Assembly (NCBI GenBank): GCA_944382885.1
Contig: CALWNT010000020.1
Coordinates: forward strand, 1 to 37,568
Origin: an uncultured Clostridia bacterium
GTDB lineage: Bacteria > Bacillota > Clostridia > Oscillospirales > Ruminococcaceae
Length of the DNA: 37,568 bases
Direction of reading: 5' to 3'
The notes under the pieces are model-generated. The model saw only the letters and a program-made list of their open reading frames with translations, was not told the DNA's origin and did no database searches. The translations under genes and the position numbers were made by a program. The number at the start of each line of letters is the position of its first letter. The first letter of the stretch is position 1. Of this stretch, positions 25,727 to 32,808 are shown in pieces.

Positions 25727-26023
25727 TTACATCATTTCTGATTCACGCTCGGCCATTTCCTGTTGCAAAATCACTTCTTTTTCATAAGCTTCCAAAATAG
25801 AAGTTTCCAGATATTCCCGTGCTTCAGCGGAGATAGGATGCACCACATCCCGGAAGGTTCCGTTTTCTTCCCGTCTGCTTGGCATCGCCACAAACAAACG
25901 GTTTGGTCCTTCGATCACTTTAATATCATGAATTGCAATCATATCATCAATGGTAATGGAAATGACAGCTCTCAGTCTGCCGTCGTTCATAAGTTTTCGG
26001 ATTCGGATATCTGTAATTGTCAT
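25727..26023 (-). CDS. spoVG: Septation/sporulation regulator SpoVG
   Basis: Small nucleic-acid-binding protein (98 residues). It affects sporulation and asymmetric septation in Bacillus and virulence gene expression in staphylococci. The sequence is textbook: MTITDIRIRKLMNDGRLRAVISITIDD, FVIHDIKVI-like AIHDIKVIEGPNRLFVAMPSRR and DVVHPISAEAREYLE. The C-terminal acidic tail is variable across the family. GGAGG lies nine bases before the ATG. No sigma-H type promoter was recognisable; an extended -10-like TGCTATAAA is present about 60 bases upstream. The presence of SpoVG does not prove the organism sporulates. Confidence 0.97.
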   Translation of the reverse strand: MTITDIRIRKLMNDGRLRAVISITIDDMIAIHDIKVIEGPNRLFVAMPSRREENGTFRDVVHPISAEAREYLETSILEAYEKEVILQQEMAERESEMM

Positions 26024-26156
26024 AGTTATGTTCCTCCAATCTGTTTGATTTTATCATACCTGATAAAAATTAAATTTATAGCACCAAAATATTTATATTT
26101 TTTTAATTTTCCATAAAAATGGTAAAATTATGGTGAATTTTATCTAATTATTTTTT

Positions 26157-26180
26157 GTATTTTCTCAACTGAGAAAATAC
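26157..26180. promoter_or_regulatory. Perfect 10-bp dyad upstream of the repeat promoter
   Basis: GTATTTTCTC and GAGAAAATAC flank AACT. Its centre lies about 49 bases before the predicted start of the repeat transcript and it also lies upstream of spoVG. Operator or cruciform; there is no T-run on the plus strand to make a plus-strand terminator. Confidence 0.5.
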
Positions 26181-26202
26181 AGTGTTAAATCAATGAATAA
26201 TG

Positions 26203-26211
26203 TGATATAAT
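26203..26211 (+). promoter_or_regulatory. Extended -10 promoter of the 133-bp repeat/murC transcript
   Basis: TGATATAAT is an extended -10 element; the -35 position (TGTTAA) is poor. Transcription would begin near 26218, six bases before the first repeat copy. Confidence 0.55.
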
Positions 26212-26223
26212 AATAACGACAGC

Positions 26224-26502
26224 AAGCGTTCGCAAGCCGTCGTTATCAGGGAATTTTCTTGTCAGCCCTACCCCATGGCTGACAGTTTGCCCCTAGGGCA
26301 AACGCCGAAAATATCCCAGGTTCAAACGTAAACTTGAAGTAACGTTCTCCGACGGTAAGCGTTCGCAAGCCGTCGTTATCAGGGAATTTTCTTGTCAGCC
26401 CTATCCCATGGCTGACAGTTTGCCCCTAGGGCAAACGCCGAAAATATCCCAGGTTCAAACGTAAACTTGAAGTAACGTTCTCCGACGGCAAGCGTTCGCA
26501 AA
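26224..26502 (+). repeat. Tandem 133-bp structured repeat (two copies plus a 13-base third)
   Basis: Copy 1 is 26224-26356, copy 2 is 26357-26489, and a third partial copy (AAGCGTTCGCAA) begins at 26490. The copies differ at two sites only, one in a hairpin loop (C or T near 26271) and one at the junction. In each unit GGGAATTTTC (26249-26258) pairs with GAAAATATCCC (26307-26317) with one bulged A. This helix encloses two perfect 8-bp hairpins: TGTCAGCC/GGCTGACA (26260-26284) and GTTTGCCC/GGGCAAAC (26285-26303). TTCAA/TTGAA (26321-26338) forms a further small hairpin, and CGACGG/CCGTCG forms one across the copy junction (26350-26375). 133 is not a multiple of three and no open frame is kept. 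No known RNA family was recognised. Confidence 0.85.
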
Positions 26503-26510
26503 ACGCTGCC
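26487..26510 (+). promoter_or_regulatory. Array-closing hairpin at the end of the repeat
   Basis: GGC pairs with GCC and AGCGTT with AACGCT around a CGCAA loop with one bulged A. The 3' arm differs from that used inside the array. ATTTGTCTTT follows, so it could act as a weak terminator before murC. Confidence 0.5.
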
Positions 26511-26604
26511 ATTTGTCTTTATATATGATTTAAGCCAAACAGCTATCACTGATAGAATAGAAGTAAAAACGGCTCAAGATTTTACACAATCAGGAGGAAG
26601 AACA

Positions 26605-27981
26605 ATGAATCTCAACGACAGTATTCTGAAAGATAAAAAACACATTCATTTTATCGGCATCGGGGGTTCCGGCATGTATCCTCTGGCTCAGATTCTCCAT
26701 GCGCAGGGATATTATCTCACCGGCTCCGATAACAACCCCACTGATACTTTAGAGAAAGTAAAGGAAATGGGCATCCCTGTCATGATGGGACAACGAGCGG
26801 AAAATATCGAGGGGGCAGACCTGATCGTACATACTGCTGCGATTATGTCGGATAATCCTGAGTTGATCGCCGCCAAAAACAGCGGCGTCCCAGTTTTAGA
26901 ACGAAGCGACCTGTTAGGCATTTTATCTACTCATTTTCACAATGCCGTCTGCATCAGCGGGACTCATGGCAAAACCACAACAACCTCCATGCTGACTCAA
27001 ATTATGCTGGATGCCGGTACTGATCCCACTGCTGTCATCGGCGGGAAACTCCCTTCCATTGGCGGAAGCGGAAGAATCGGAACCTCAGAACATTTTATCT
27101 GTGAATCCTGCGAATTTGTGGATACTTTTTTAAAGCTTTCTCCCGATATTGCCGTCATTTTAAATATTGACCAGGATCATATGGACTATTTTAAAACTAT
27201 GGAGAATCTGATTCACTCTTTTCATCAATTTGCTTCCTCTGCCAGCAAAAAAATTCTTTTCAACGGAGATGACAGCAATACGCATAAGGCCGTTGACAGT
27301 ATTCAAAAAGAAAAAATCACTTTCGGCTTCTCCTCCTTCAACGACTACTATCCGGAAAATATTACGCCTCAGATGGGCGTTCACACCGTTTTTGATCTGA
27401 TGCATCGAGGAAGCTTTCTGACTAAAATCGATGTATACGTTCCTGGCCGCCACAACGTGCTCAATGCCGTTGCTGCCTGCGCCGCTGCTCTGGAATCCGG
27501 CGTACAGCCCCAGGATCTGAACAAGGGGATGTCTCAATTCAAAGGCGCCGGGCGCCGTTTTGAGGTGCTTTATCACGAAAACGGTATTACCGTCGCAGAT
27601 GATTACGCCCATCATCCTGCTGAAATTGAAGTGACTTTAAAAACGGCTAAATCCATGAACTACAATCGAGTTATTGCCGTACATCAGCCCTTCACCTATT
27701 CCAGAACCGCTACCCTGTTAAACGATTTCGCAAGGGTTCTGCAAATTGCAGATTTGACCGTTCTTTCCGAAATTATGGGTTCTCGGGAGAAAAACACCTT
27801 CCATATTTATGCCAAAGATCTGGCGAAAAAGATTCCCGGCTGCAAATGGTTCCCGGAATTTCCGGAAATTGCAGATTATGTGGCTTCTATCGCTCAGGAA
27901 GGAGATCTTATCATTACCTTGGGGTGCGGAGATGTCAATAAATGTGCCCACATGATCATTGACCGCCTAAAATCTAGGTAA
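26605..27981 (+). CDS. murC: UDP-N-acetylmuramate--L-alanine ligase
   Basis: Adds the first amino acid, L-alanine, to UDP-MurNAc in peptidoglycan synthesis, in the cytoplasm. All three Mur-ligase domains are there: the Rossmann-like UDP-binding part (IHFIGIGGSGM, residues 15-25), the central ATPase with SGTHGKTTTTSM (about 116-127) and NIDQDHMDYF, and the C-terminal domain with VADDYAHHPAEIE. Length of 458 residues is normal. The ATG at 26605 follows AGGAGG by eight or so bases. The gene is not in a division and cell wall cluster here. Its promoter is either that before the 133-bp repeat, about 390 bases upstream, or an unrecognised one near 26510-26580, so the repeat may be part of its leader. 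Confidence 0.97.
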   Translation: MNLNDSILKDKKHIHFIGIGGSGMYPLAQILHAQGYYLTGSDNNPTDTLEKVKEMGIPVMMGQRAENIEGADLIVHTAAIMSDNPELIAAKNSGVPVLERSDLLGILSTHFHNAVCISGTHGKTTTTSMLTQIMLDAGTDPTAVIGGKLPSIGGSGRIGTSEHFICESCEFVDTFLKLSPDIAVILNIDQDHMDYFKTMENLIHSFHQFASSASKKILFNGDDSNTHKAVDSIQKEKITFGFSSFNDYYPENITPQMGVHTVFDLMHRGSFLTKIDVYVPGRHNVLNAVAACAAALESGVQPQDLNKGMSQFKGAGRRFEVLYHENGITVADDYAHHPAEIEVTLKTAKSMNYNRVIAVHQPFTYSRTATLLNDFARVLQIADLTVLSEIMGSREKNTFHIYAKDLAKKIPGCKWFPEFPEIADYVASIAQEGDLIITLGCGDVNKCAHMIIDRLKSR

Positions 27982-28073
27982 CTTTTTATCTGCAGCTTTT
28001 TCCGAAACCTGCAACTTTAAAATCACTCTCTAAAGGAGAATAGATTGCAAAGGTATCCTTCCTCTTTAGAATG

Positions 28074-28115
28074 AAAAAAGCAGCATGGAACCGCATTGGT
28101 TCTATGCTGCTTTTA
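28074..28115. terminator. Bidirectional terminator between murC and the licD-like gene
   Basis: A 13-bp stem with one G-U pair (GCAGCATGGAACC with GGTTCTATGCTGC) is flanked by a run of six A on the left and TTTT on the right. Confidence 0.85.
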
Positions 28116-28153
28116 TTGACTCAACTTTCGCGACGCTTTTATGCTGAAAATAG

Positions 28154-28972
28154 TTATTGCTGGTATTCTGTATAATCCTTTTTAATATCAATCAACGCAC
28201 CTGTATGCCCTATCCGCTCCTGTTCCGGAGGAAGTGTCATATAATCTCCATACATATAAGTGAGATAAGCGTCTACATCCTTCGGGCAAGGAAATTCTGT
28301 ATCCTCAAATTTGAGCATCATGCTTCCTTCAATCAGCTTTTTTGGATAAAACGCCTTTTGAACCGGAATACCCTCTATGTCAAAAACCTCTTGTGTCTCC
28401 TGTGCCGGACAGAAGGCATCGATTCGTTTTTCTAGCTTTTTGCGCAGTCCCTTTTCCGTAAACAATCCGCAAAGAATATCTATAAGCAACTTGTTCCTCC
28501 CGGAAAGAACTTTTCTCTTTAGCAGCATTCGATAAAGCTTGCTCAAAAAAATCAGCTGTTTTCTTTTCAAAGAGGACTGGGGCGCATTCCGAATTGGAAA
28601 AATATCCATACAAATGCCCCAATGCATCTTAATGTGAGAATATTCCTCTATCATAGAAGTGGTGTGATTCATCCTGATTTTTGCAAATCCAGAAAAGGTG
28701 TTATAATCAGTATCCGGCGTTTGCAGAAAAAAACGTTTGGTGTCTAAATCCTTTTGACAAATCTCTAAAAATCGCAGATAATCCGGATACAGCATGCTGA
28801 TATCAATGTCATCATCCCAAGGTATAAATCCCTCATGCCGAACTGCACCAAGAGCAGAACCCCAGGAGAGAAAATAGGGAATATCGTTTTTCTCACAGAT
28901 TCGTTTGACCTCTTTTAAACATTCCAATGTTGTCATTTGAATTTCACGCATGGTATACTCTGTTTTAGCCAT
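28154..28972 (-). CDS. LicD-family nucleotidyltransferase-fold protein
   Basis: LicD proteins transfer phosphorylcholine or similar phospho-groups onto surface glycans such as teichoic acids and capsules. The core motif SWGSALGAVRHEGFIPWDDDIDI-type signature is complete at about residues 37-60 (the G-S-A-L-G, R-H-x-G and W-D-D-D-I-D parts), and YLTYMYGDYMTLPPE near the C-terminus is also typical. No signal peptide or membrane helix, 272 residues. AAAGGA precedes the ATG by eight bases. The substrate is not known: there are no choline uptake, licA or licC genes in the window, and it stands alone between murC and a binding-protein pair. A generic surface-polysaccharide modifying enzyme is the safest reading. 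Confidence 0.88.
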   Translation of the reverse strand: MAKTEYTMREIQMTTLECLKEVKRICEKNDIPYFLSWGSALGAVRHEGFIPWDDDIDISMLYPDYLRFLEICQKDLDTKRFFLQTPDTDYNTFSGFAKIRMNHTTSMIEEYSHIKMHWGICMDIFPIRNAPQSSLKRKQLIFLSKLYRMLLKRKVLSGRNKLLIDILCGLFTEKGLRKKLEKRIDAFCPAQETQEVFDIEGIPVQKAFYPKKLIEGSMMLKFEDTEFPCPKDVDAYLTYMYGDYMTLPPEQERIGHTGALIDIKKDYTEYQQ

Positions 28973-29142
28973 ACTTATTTCCTTTCCGTCATTACGCTTG
29001 ATGACTATATAATCTTCTTTGAAGTAATTTATCTGCCTTTTAAATTTCCAAAACCCAAAATCCTTTCAAAAAATCATTGCGGTACTGCAACTTCTAATGA
29101 TCGAAAGCAGGCAAGGCCATCATATATGATACATATTGTCTT

Positions 29143-29171
29143 ATTATAACAAACTATATGCTATTTTACAA
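29143..29171 (-). promoter_or_regulatory. Promoter of the licD-like gene
   Basis: On the minus strand TTGTAA, a 17-base spacer and TATAAT. The leader is about 160 bases long. A 12-base palindrome ATCATATATGAT at 29119-29130 sits just after the predicted start and could be an operator. Confidence 0.7.
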
Positions 29172-29173
29172 GG

Positions 29174-29207
29174 AAAAACAGCCTCAGCTTCTGCTGAGGC
29201 TGTTTTT
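29174..29207. terminator. Terminator after the first sugar-type binding protein
   Basis: An 11-bp perfect stem (ACAGCCTCAGC with GCTGAGGCTGT) extended by A/T runs on both sides, 15 bases after the stop of the binding-protein gene. The -35 of the licD promoter is just beside it. Confidence 0.88.
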
Positions 29208-29221
29208 GGATTCTATACCAA

Positions 29222-30553
29222 TCACTCTTTTCTGTTTTTGGTAATTATTTCGTTAACACGTTCTTCTACTCCTTCTAATTCAGAAATATCTTTTGCACCT
29301 GTTAACACGTCATTCCAAACGTTATTGATCTCTTTTTCTGCTTCCGACTTCCAAGCAGGATAAAAACCTGTTACCTTGGTCTCTACATTCATCATATACT
29401 GCACCGCTTCCGCAGCTTCTGGATGGCCTGCGTCAATTACTGTATTAAAGAAAGTTTCAGAAGGTCCCTGGAATGCGCAGGCTGCTACTGGAGAAACTTC
29501 CAGCGCTGTGGTATACATATCCCCTGCCATAAATTTCAACAGCTCCCAAATCTGATCGGTTGCTTTAATGTTTTTCGGAGAAACCCATCCTACTGCGCCG
29601 CATTGGGTTGTCGGCTGTACAGAGCCCATCGGATTAGAGACATAACCCCAGTTTAGCTCTTCGTTCGGACTGTTAATCAAGTCAGAAATCAACCACTGGC
29701 CATATTGTAACATCGGAATCTGACCCTGTCTGAATATATCCTGAATATTGGTAGTCTCATAGGTCGGGGGCGTTACTGCGCCAGAAGCAATATGCTCTTT
29801 AAACATTTCCACCGCTTCATAAAATTTATCGTCCCAAGTAAGTTTTGTCGGATTTAATACTTCATCCGTCATTTTTTCTCCGCCATTTCCTACGCTCACT
29901 ACGTTGGCCCAGTAGTAATTCATCTGTAAATTATAGATTCCATATTCTCCTTCTCCGCCTTTTAATGCCTCTGCATAGGAGAACATTTCCTCATATGTCC
30001 ATCCATTTTGCGGTTCATCCAATCCAGCTTCCGCCAATTTATCTTTATTATAGAAAATTCCGGTGACGTTGATCAGACCTGGCAAACCGAGGACGGTGCC
30101 GTCTTCCGCAACCCAAGCATCAAAAATTCCAGGATATGCCTCATTGGGTAAATTCTCGTCCTTCGCCAGATAATCTCTCCAGTCATATAACAGATCTTTT
30201 TCCATGAAGGAATAGGTGTTATCCTCACCTAACTGAAAAATATCCGGAGCCAAACCGGAAGAAATCATCTGTCCGATCTTAACGCTGTAGTCTCCCAAAG
30301 GAGCCGGTACAATTTTTACTGTGATGTCGGGATTATTTTTGCTAAACTCTTCATCAAAAGCCTTCTGCATCGCTTCGTTTAGATTTTCTGTCTCCCAGTC
30401 AGTTATTGTCAGTGTTACCTTTCCGTCTTCATTTGGAGTCGCAACTCCTCCTACTGCATCCTCGCTGTCCTTCCCACAGGACGCTATCAACGACGCTGAC
30501 ATTATCAATGCGATCGTCATACAAAATGCTTTTTTCCACGTTTGGTTTTTCAT
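29222..30553 (-). CDS. ABC transporter substrate-binding lipoprotein, SBP family 1 (copy A)
   Basis: Extracellular sugar-type binding protein of 443 residues. The N-terminus has two basic residues, a hydrophobic core and lipobox IASC with cysteine 26, then an acidic linker. The mature part starts VTLTITDWETENLNEAMQKAFDEEF, as usual for family 1 (carbohydrate) binding proteins, followed by MISSGLAPDIFQLGEDN, FYNKDKLAEAGLDEPQNGWTYEEMF and FRQGQIPMLQYGQW. It is about three-quarters identical to the copy B protein at 30969. No permease or ATPase genes are close, so it must use components encoded elsewhere. The Shine-Dalgarno AGGAGG is 11-12 bases from the ATG. The sugar is unknown. Confidence 0.93.
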   Translation of the reverse strand: MKNQTWKKAFCMTIALIMSASLIASCGKDSEDAVGGVATPNEDGKVTLTITDWETENLNEAMQKAFDEEFSKNNPDITVKIVPAPLGDYSVKIGQMISSGLAPDIFQLGEDNTYSFMEKDLLYDWRDYLAKDENLPNEAYPGIFDAWVAEDGTVLGLPGLINVTGIFYNKDKLAEAGLDEPQNGWTYEEMFSYAEALKGGEGEYGIYNLQMNYYWANVVSVGNGGEKMTDEVLNPTKLTWDDKFYEAVEMFKEHIASGAVTPPTYETTNIQDIFRQGQIPMLQYGQWLISDLINSPNEELNWGYVSNPMGSVQPTTQCGAVGWVSPKNIKATDQIWELLKFMAGDMYTTALEVSPVAACAFQGPSETFFNTVIDAGHPEAAEAVQYMMNVETKVTGFYPAWKSEAEKEINNVWNDVLTGAKDISELEGVEERVNEIITKNRKE

Positions 30554-30626
30554 AATTTTTTCATCCTCCTATCAGCCGCAGTAAAATCATCATTTTTACT
30601 AAATTTATTTTAAATTTATATGTTTT

Positions 30627-30655
30627 ATTATAAATTTTATAATCTTTCCAGTCAA
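30627..30655 (-). promoter_or_regulatory. Promoter of binding-protein copy A
   Basis: On the minus strand TTGACT, a 17-base spacer and TATAAT, giving a leader of about 67 bases. A dyad TTGGTAAATTAACAA (30656-30670, one mismatch) abuts the -35. Confidence 0.8.
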
Positions 30656-30670
30656 TTGGTAAATTAACAA

Positions 30671-30853
30671 GAGATAGTAAAAAAAAATTCACATTTTCAC
30701 AAAAATTTCATTATTATTATGTTTTTTTTATAAAATTTCTAGGCATCTTTACTAGATTAGTTGTTTTTAACTTTTTATATTTTGGCTTTGATAGGATAAA
30801 ATAAATTTATCATTCAATCTTTTTTGTTTTTCACAAAAGTGAATTTTGTTGAT
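30671..30853. other. AT-rich spacer between the two binding-protein genes
   Basis: Apart from the promoter of copy A and the terminator of copy B, this part holds only long A and T runs and a short TTCAC-AAAA-GTGAA dyad near 30830. No gene remnant was recognised. Confidence 0.4.
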
Positions 30854-30887
30854 AAAAAGGCCGACGTGTTTTCACGTCGGCCTTTTT
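30854..30887. terminator. Terminator after binding-protein copy B
   Basis: A 15-bp stem including AAAAAGGCCGACGTG and its complement, with a TTTT loop, flanked by A and T runs; about 80 bases after the stop. Confidence 0.88.
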
Positions 30888-30968
30888 CCCAAAATCACGA
30901 ATCTGCATTATTTGGAGTATCTAATTCTGGATTGTCAGCTGTTAGATTGTACAAAATGTTAGGAGCAA

Positions 30969-32303
30969 CTATTCCTCATTACTATTGGCAATAATCTGAT
31001 TGACTTTTTCTTCAACTGTTTTTAACTCGGAAATATCTTTTGCGCCTGTTAATACGTCATTCCAAACGTTATTGATCTCTTTTTCCACTTCCGGTTTCCA
31101 ACTCGGATAAATACCGCTGATTTTTGTTTCCACATTCATCATGTAATCAACTGCTTCTGCTGCATCCGCATGCCCCGCTTCAATTACTGTATTGAAGAAG
31201 GATTCAGACGGCGTTTTAGAAGCACAGGCCGCAACCGGAGATACCTTGAGCGCAGAAGTATACATATCGGTAGCCATAAATTTCATCAGTTCCCAAATTT
31301 CGTCAGGTGCTTGAATCTGTTTCGGGGACATCCATCCGATAGATCCGCCGCCCTCGGTTGTTATCTTTTCCGATCCCATTGGATTGGAAACATAGCCCCA
31401 GTTGAGATCTTCATTTGGATTGTTGATCAGATCGGAAATCAGCCACTGACCATACTGCAGCATCGGAATCTGGCCCTGTCTGAATATATCCTGAATATTG
31501 GTGGTCTCATAAGTTGGTGGTGTTACCGCCCCAGAAGCAATATGCTCTTTAAACATTTCCACCGCTTCATAGAATTTATCGTCCCAAGTAAATTTTGTTG
31601 GGCTGAGTACATCGTCTTTATATACCTGCCCACCGTTACCTACGGACAAAACATTGGCCCAAACATAGTTCATAGAAAGGCCATAGATACCATATTCACC
31701 GTCCCCACCCTTTAACTGTTCTGCATAAGAGAACATTTCCTCGTAGGTCCAGCCGTTTTGTGGTTCATCTAATCCAGCCGCCGCCAGTATATCCTTATTG
31801 TAGAAAATTCCCAATACATTCAGTAATGCCGGCAAGCCGGTTACAGTTCCATCCTCCATGATCCAAGTATCCATAATGCCGGGATACATATCGTCTACAA
31901 TCGCCTTATCCTTTTCAAAATAATCTCTCCAGTCATAAAGCAATCCTCTCTGGGTAAAGGAATATCCATCAGTATCCCCAAACTGGAAAATATCGGGAGC
32001 TGTGCCAGAAGAAATCATCTGACCAAGCTTTACCGCATAGTCTCCAAGAGGTGCAGGCTGAATTTTTACCTTGATATTGGGATGATCTTTGCTGAATTCT
32101 TCATCAAAAGCTTTCTGCATGGCTTGGTTTAAGTTTTCCGTCTCCCAGTCAGTGATCGTCAGCGTGACGTTACCATCTTCGTCAGGCTGAGCAACACCTA
32201 AGTCCCCCTTGTCTCCGCTGTTTCCGCAAGAAGCCAGTAAAGAGGCCGACATCATCACGGCGATTGAGGCACAGAGCGCTTTTTTCCATAGTTGTTTCTT
32301 CAT
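30969..32303 (-). CDS. ABC transporter substrate-binding lipoprotein, SBP family 1 (copy B)
   Basis: Paralogue of the downstream copy A with 444 residues, the same lipobox position (cysteine 26, LASC) and the same sequence of family phrases. Differences cluster in the ligand-facing regions (for example IQFGDTDGYSFTQRG against LGEDNTYSFMEKD and GSIGWMSPKQIQ against GAVGWVSPKNIK), whereas a central block around FYEAVEMFKEHIASGAVTPP is identical. This suggests duplication followed by ligand change, or partial gene conversion. GGAGG stands seven or so bases before the ATG. The gene has its own promoter with twin palindromes and its own terminator, so the two copies can be regulated separately. 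No transport partners are in the window. Confidence 0.93.
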   Translation of the reverse strand: MKKQLWKKALCASIAVMMSASLLASCGNSGDKGDLGVAQPDEDGNVTLTITDWETENLNQAMQKAFDEEFSKDHPNIKVKIQPAPLGDYAVKLGQMISSGTAPDIFQFGDTDGYSFTQRGLLYDWRDYFEKDKAIVDDMYPGIMDTWIMEDGTVTGLPALLNVLGIFYNKDILAAAGLDEPQNGWTYEEMFSYAEQLKGGDGEYGIYGLSMNYVWANVLSVGNGGQVYKDDVLSPTKFTWDDKFYEAVEMFKEHIASGAVTPPTYETTNIQDIFRQGQIPMLQYGQWLISDLINNPNEDLNWGYVSNPMGSEKITTEGGGSIGWMSPKQIQAPDEIWELMKFMATDMYTSALKVSPVAACASKTPSESFFNTVIEAGHADAAEAVDYMMNVETKISGIYPSWKPEVEKEINNVWNDVLTGAKDISELKTVEEKVNQIIANSNEE

Positions 32304-32367
32304 AATTGCTCCTCCTTAAAATCCAATTTACCTTTTGAACAATATAAGGTTTCTTTTTATAGATGTA

Positions 32368-32396
32368 ATTATAATTTTTTCACACATTAACGTCAA
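32368..32396 (-). promoter_or_regulatory. Promoter of binding-protein copy B
   Basis: On the minus strand TTGACG, a 17-base spacer and TATAAT, about 60 bases before the gene. The -35 lies inside one of two palindromic sites. Confidence 0.82.
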
Positions 32397-32430
32397 TGTA
32401 AAATTTAAACAATTAGCATTAACGTTAATT
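32385..32430 (-). promoter_or_regulatory. Twin palindromic operator ATTAACGTYAAT at the copy B promoter
   Basis: ATTAACGTCAAT (32386-32397) covers the -35, and the perfect palindrome ATTAACGTTAAT (32418-32429) lies upstream. The centres are 32 bases apart, about three helical turns. A central CG in an A/T palindrome resembles LacI/GalR-family operators. No such regulator is encoded in the window. Confidence 0.6.
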
Positions 32431-32665
32431 GTATTACTTCTCCAAAATGATATATCCATTATATTCAATTTATATAACAAATAAAATAAAATTTCATCTT
32501 AAAATCCCCCGATAATAGATAAATACTTTAAATATAGTAATTGTATCGAGGAGAGACTTTATAAATCAAATAACATCTCTTTGTTCCAGGAATATTATTT
32601 CATTCCTATTTTTTCACAAGATACGATATACGATCAGTATATTCCTTTTTGCCTACAACAAATTT
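32431..32665. other. AT-rich intergenic stretch without a recognised gene
   Basis: Between the copy B operator and the marR control region. One frame is open from 32514 to 32696 on the plus strand but has no ribosome site with a usual start. No RNA or repeat was seen. Confidence 0.4.
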
Positions 32666-32666
32666 T

Positions 32667-32680
32667 ATTAGTTGACTAAT
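32667..32680 (+). promoter_or_regulatory. Palindromic site upstream of marR
   Basis: ATTAGT-TG-ACTAAT. The half TAGTTGACTAAT recurs as TAGCCGACTAAT at 32766-32777, next to the predicted start of transcription, so both are candidate MarR binding sites. Confidence 0.5.
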
Positions 32681-32729
32681 CTTTATTTTGGTCAAATCAA
32701 TAATAAATGTTAATTTTTTAAGAAGTTTA

Positions 32730-32759
32730 TTGATTTTATCACCATCCTTCCGCTATTAT
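32730..32759 (+). promoter_or_regulatory. Promoter of the marR-ABC exporter operon
   Basis: TTGATT, an 18-base spacer and TATTAT, with a leader of about 45 bases. The TAGCCGACTAAT site at 32766-32777 covers the expected start. Confidence 0.5.
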
Positions 32760-32808
32760 TATAGATAGCCGACTAATGTTTTTTCTGTCCAAGGAAAGGG
32801 GGGGTAGC

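Noticed and set aside
26224..26502. The tandem repeat as a CRISPR array
   Set aside because: The unit is a continuous 133-base tandem duplication without unique spacers, and no cas gene is near.
32514..32696. A 61-codon open stretch that reads somewhat protein-like
   Set aside because: It has no usual start after a ribosome site (only an internal TTG) and is in very AT-rich DNA where such frames arise by chance.
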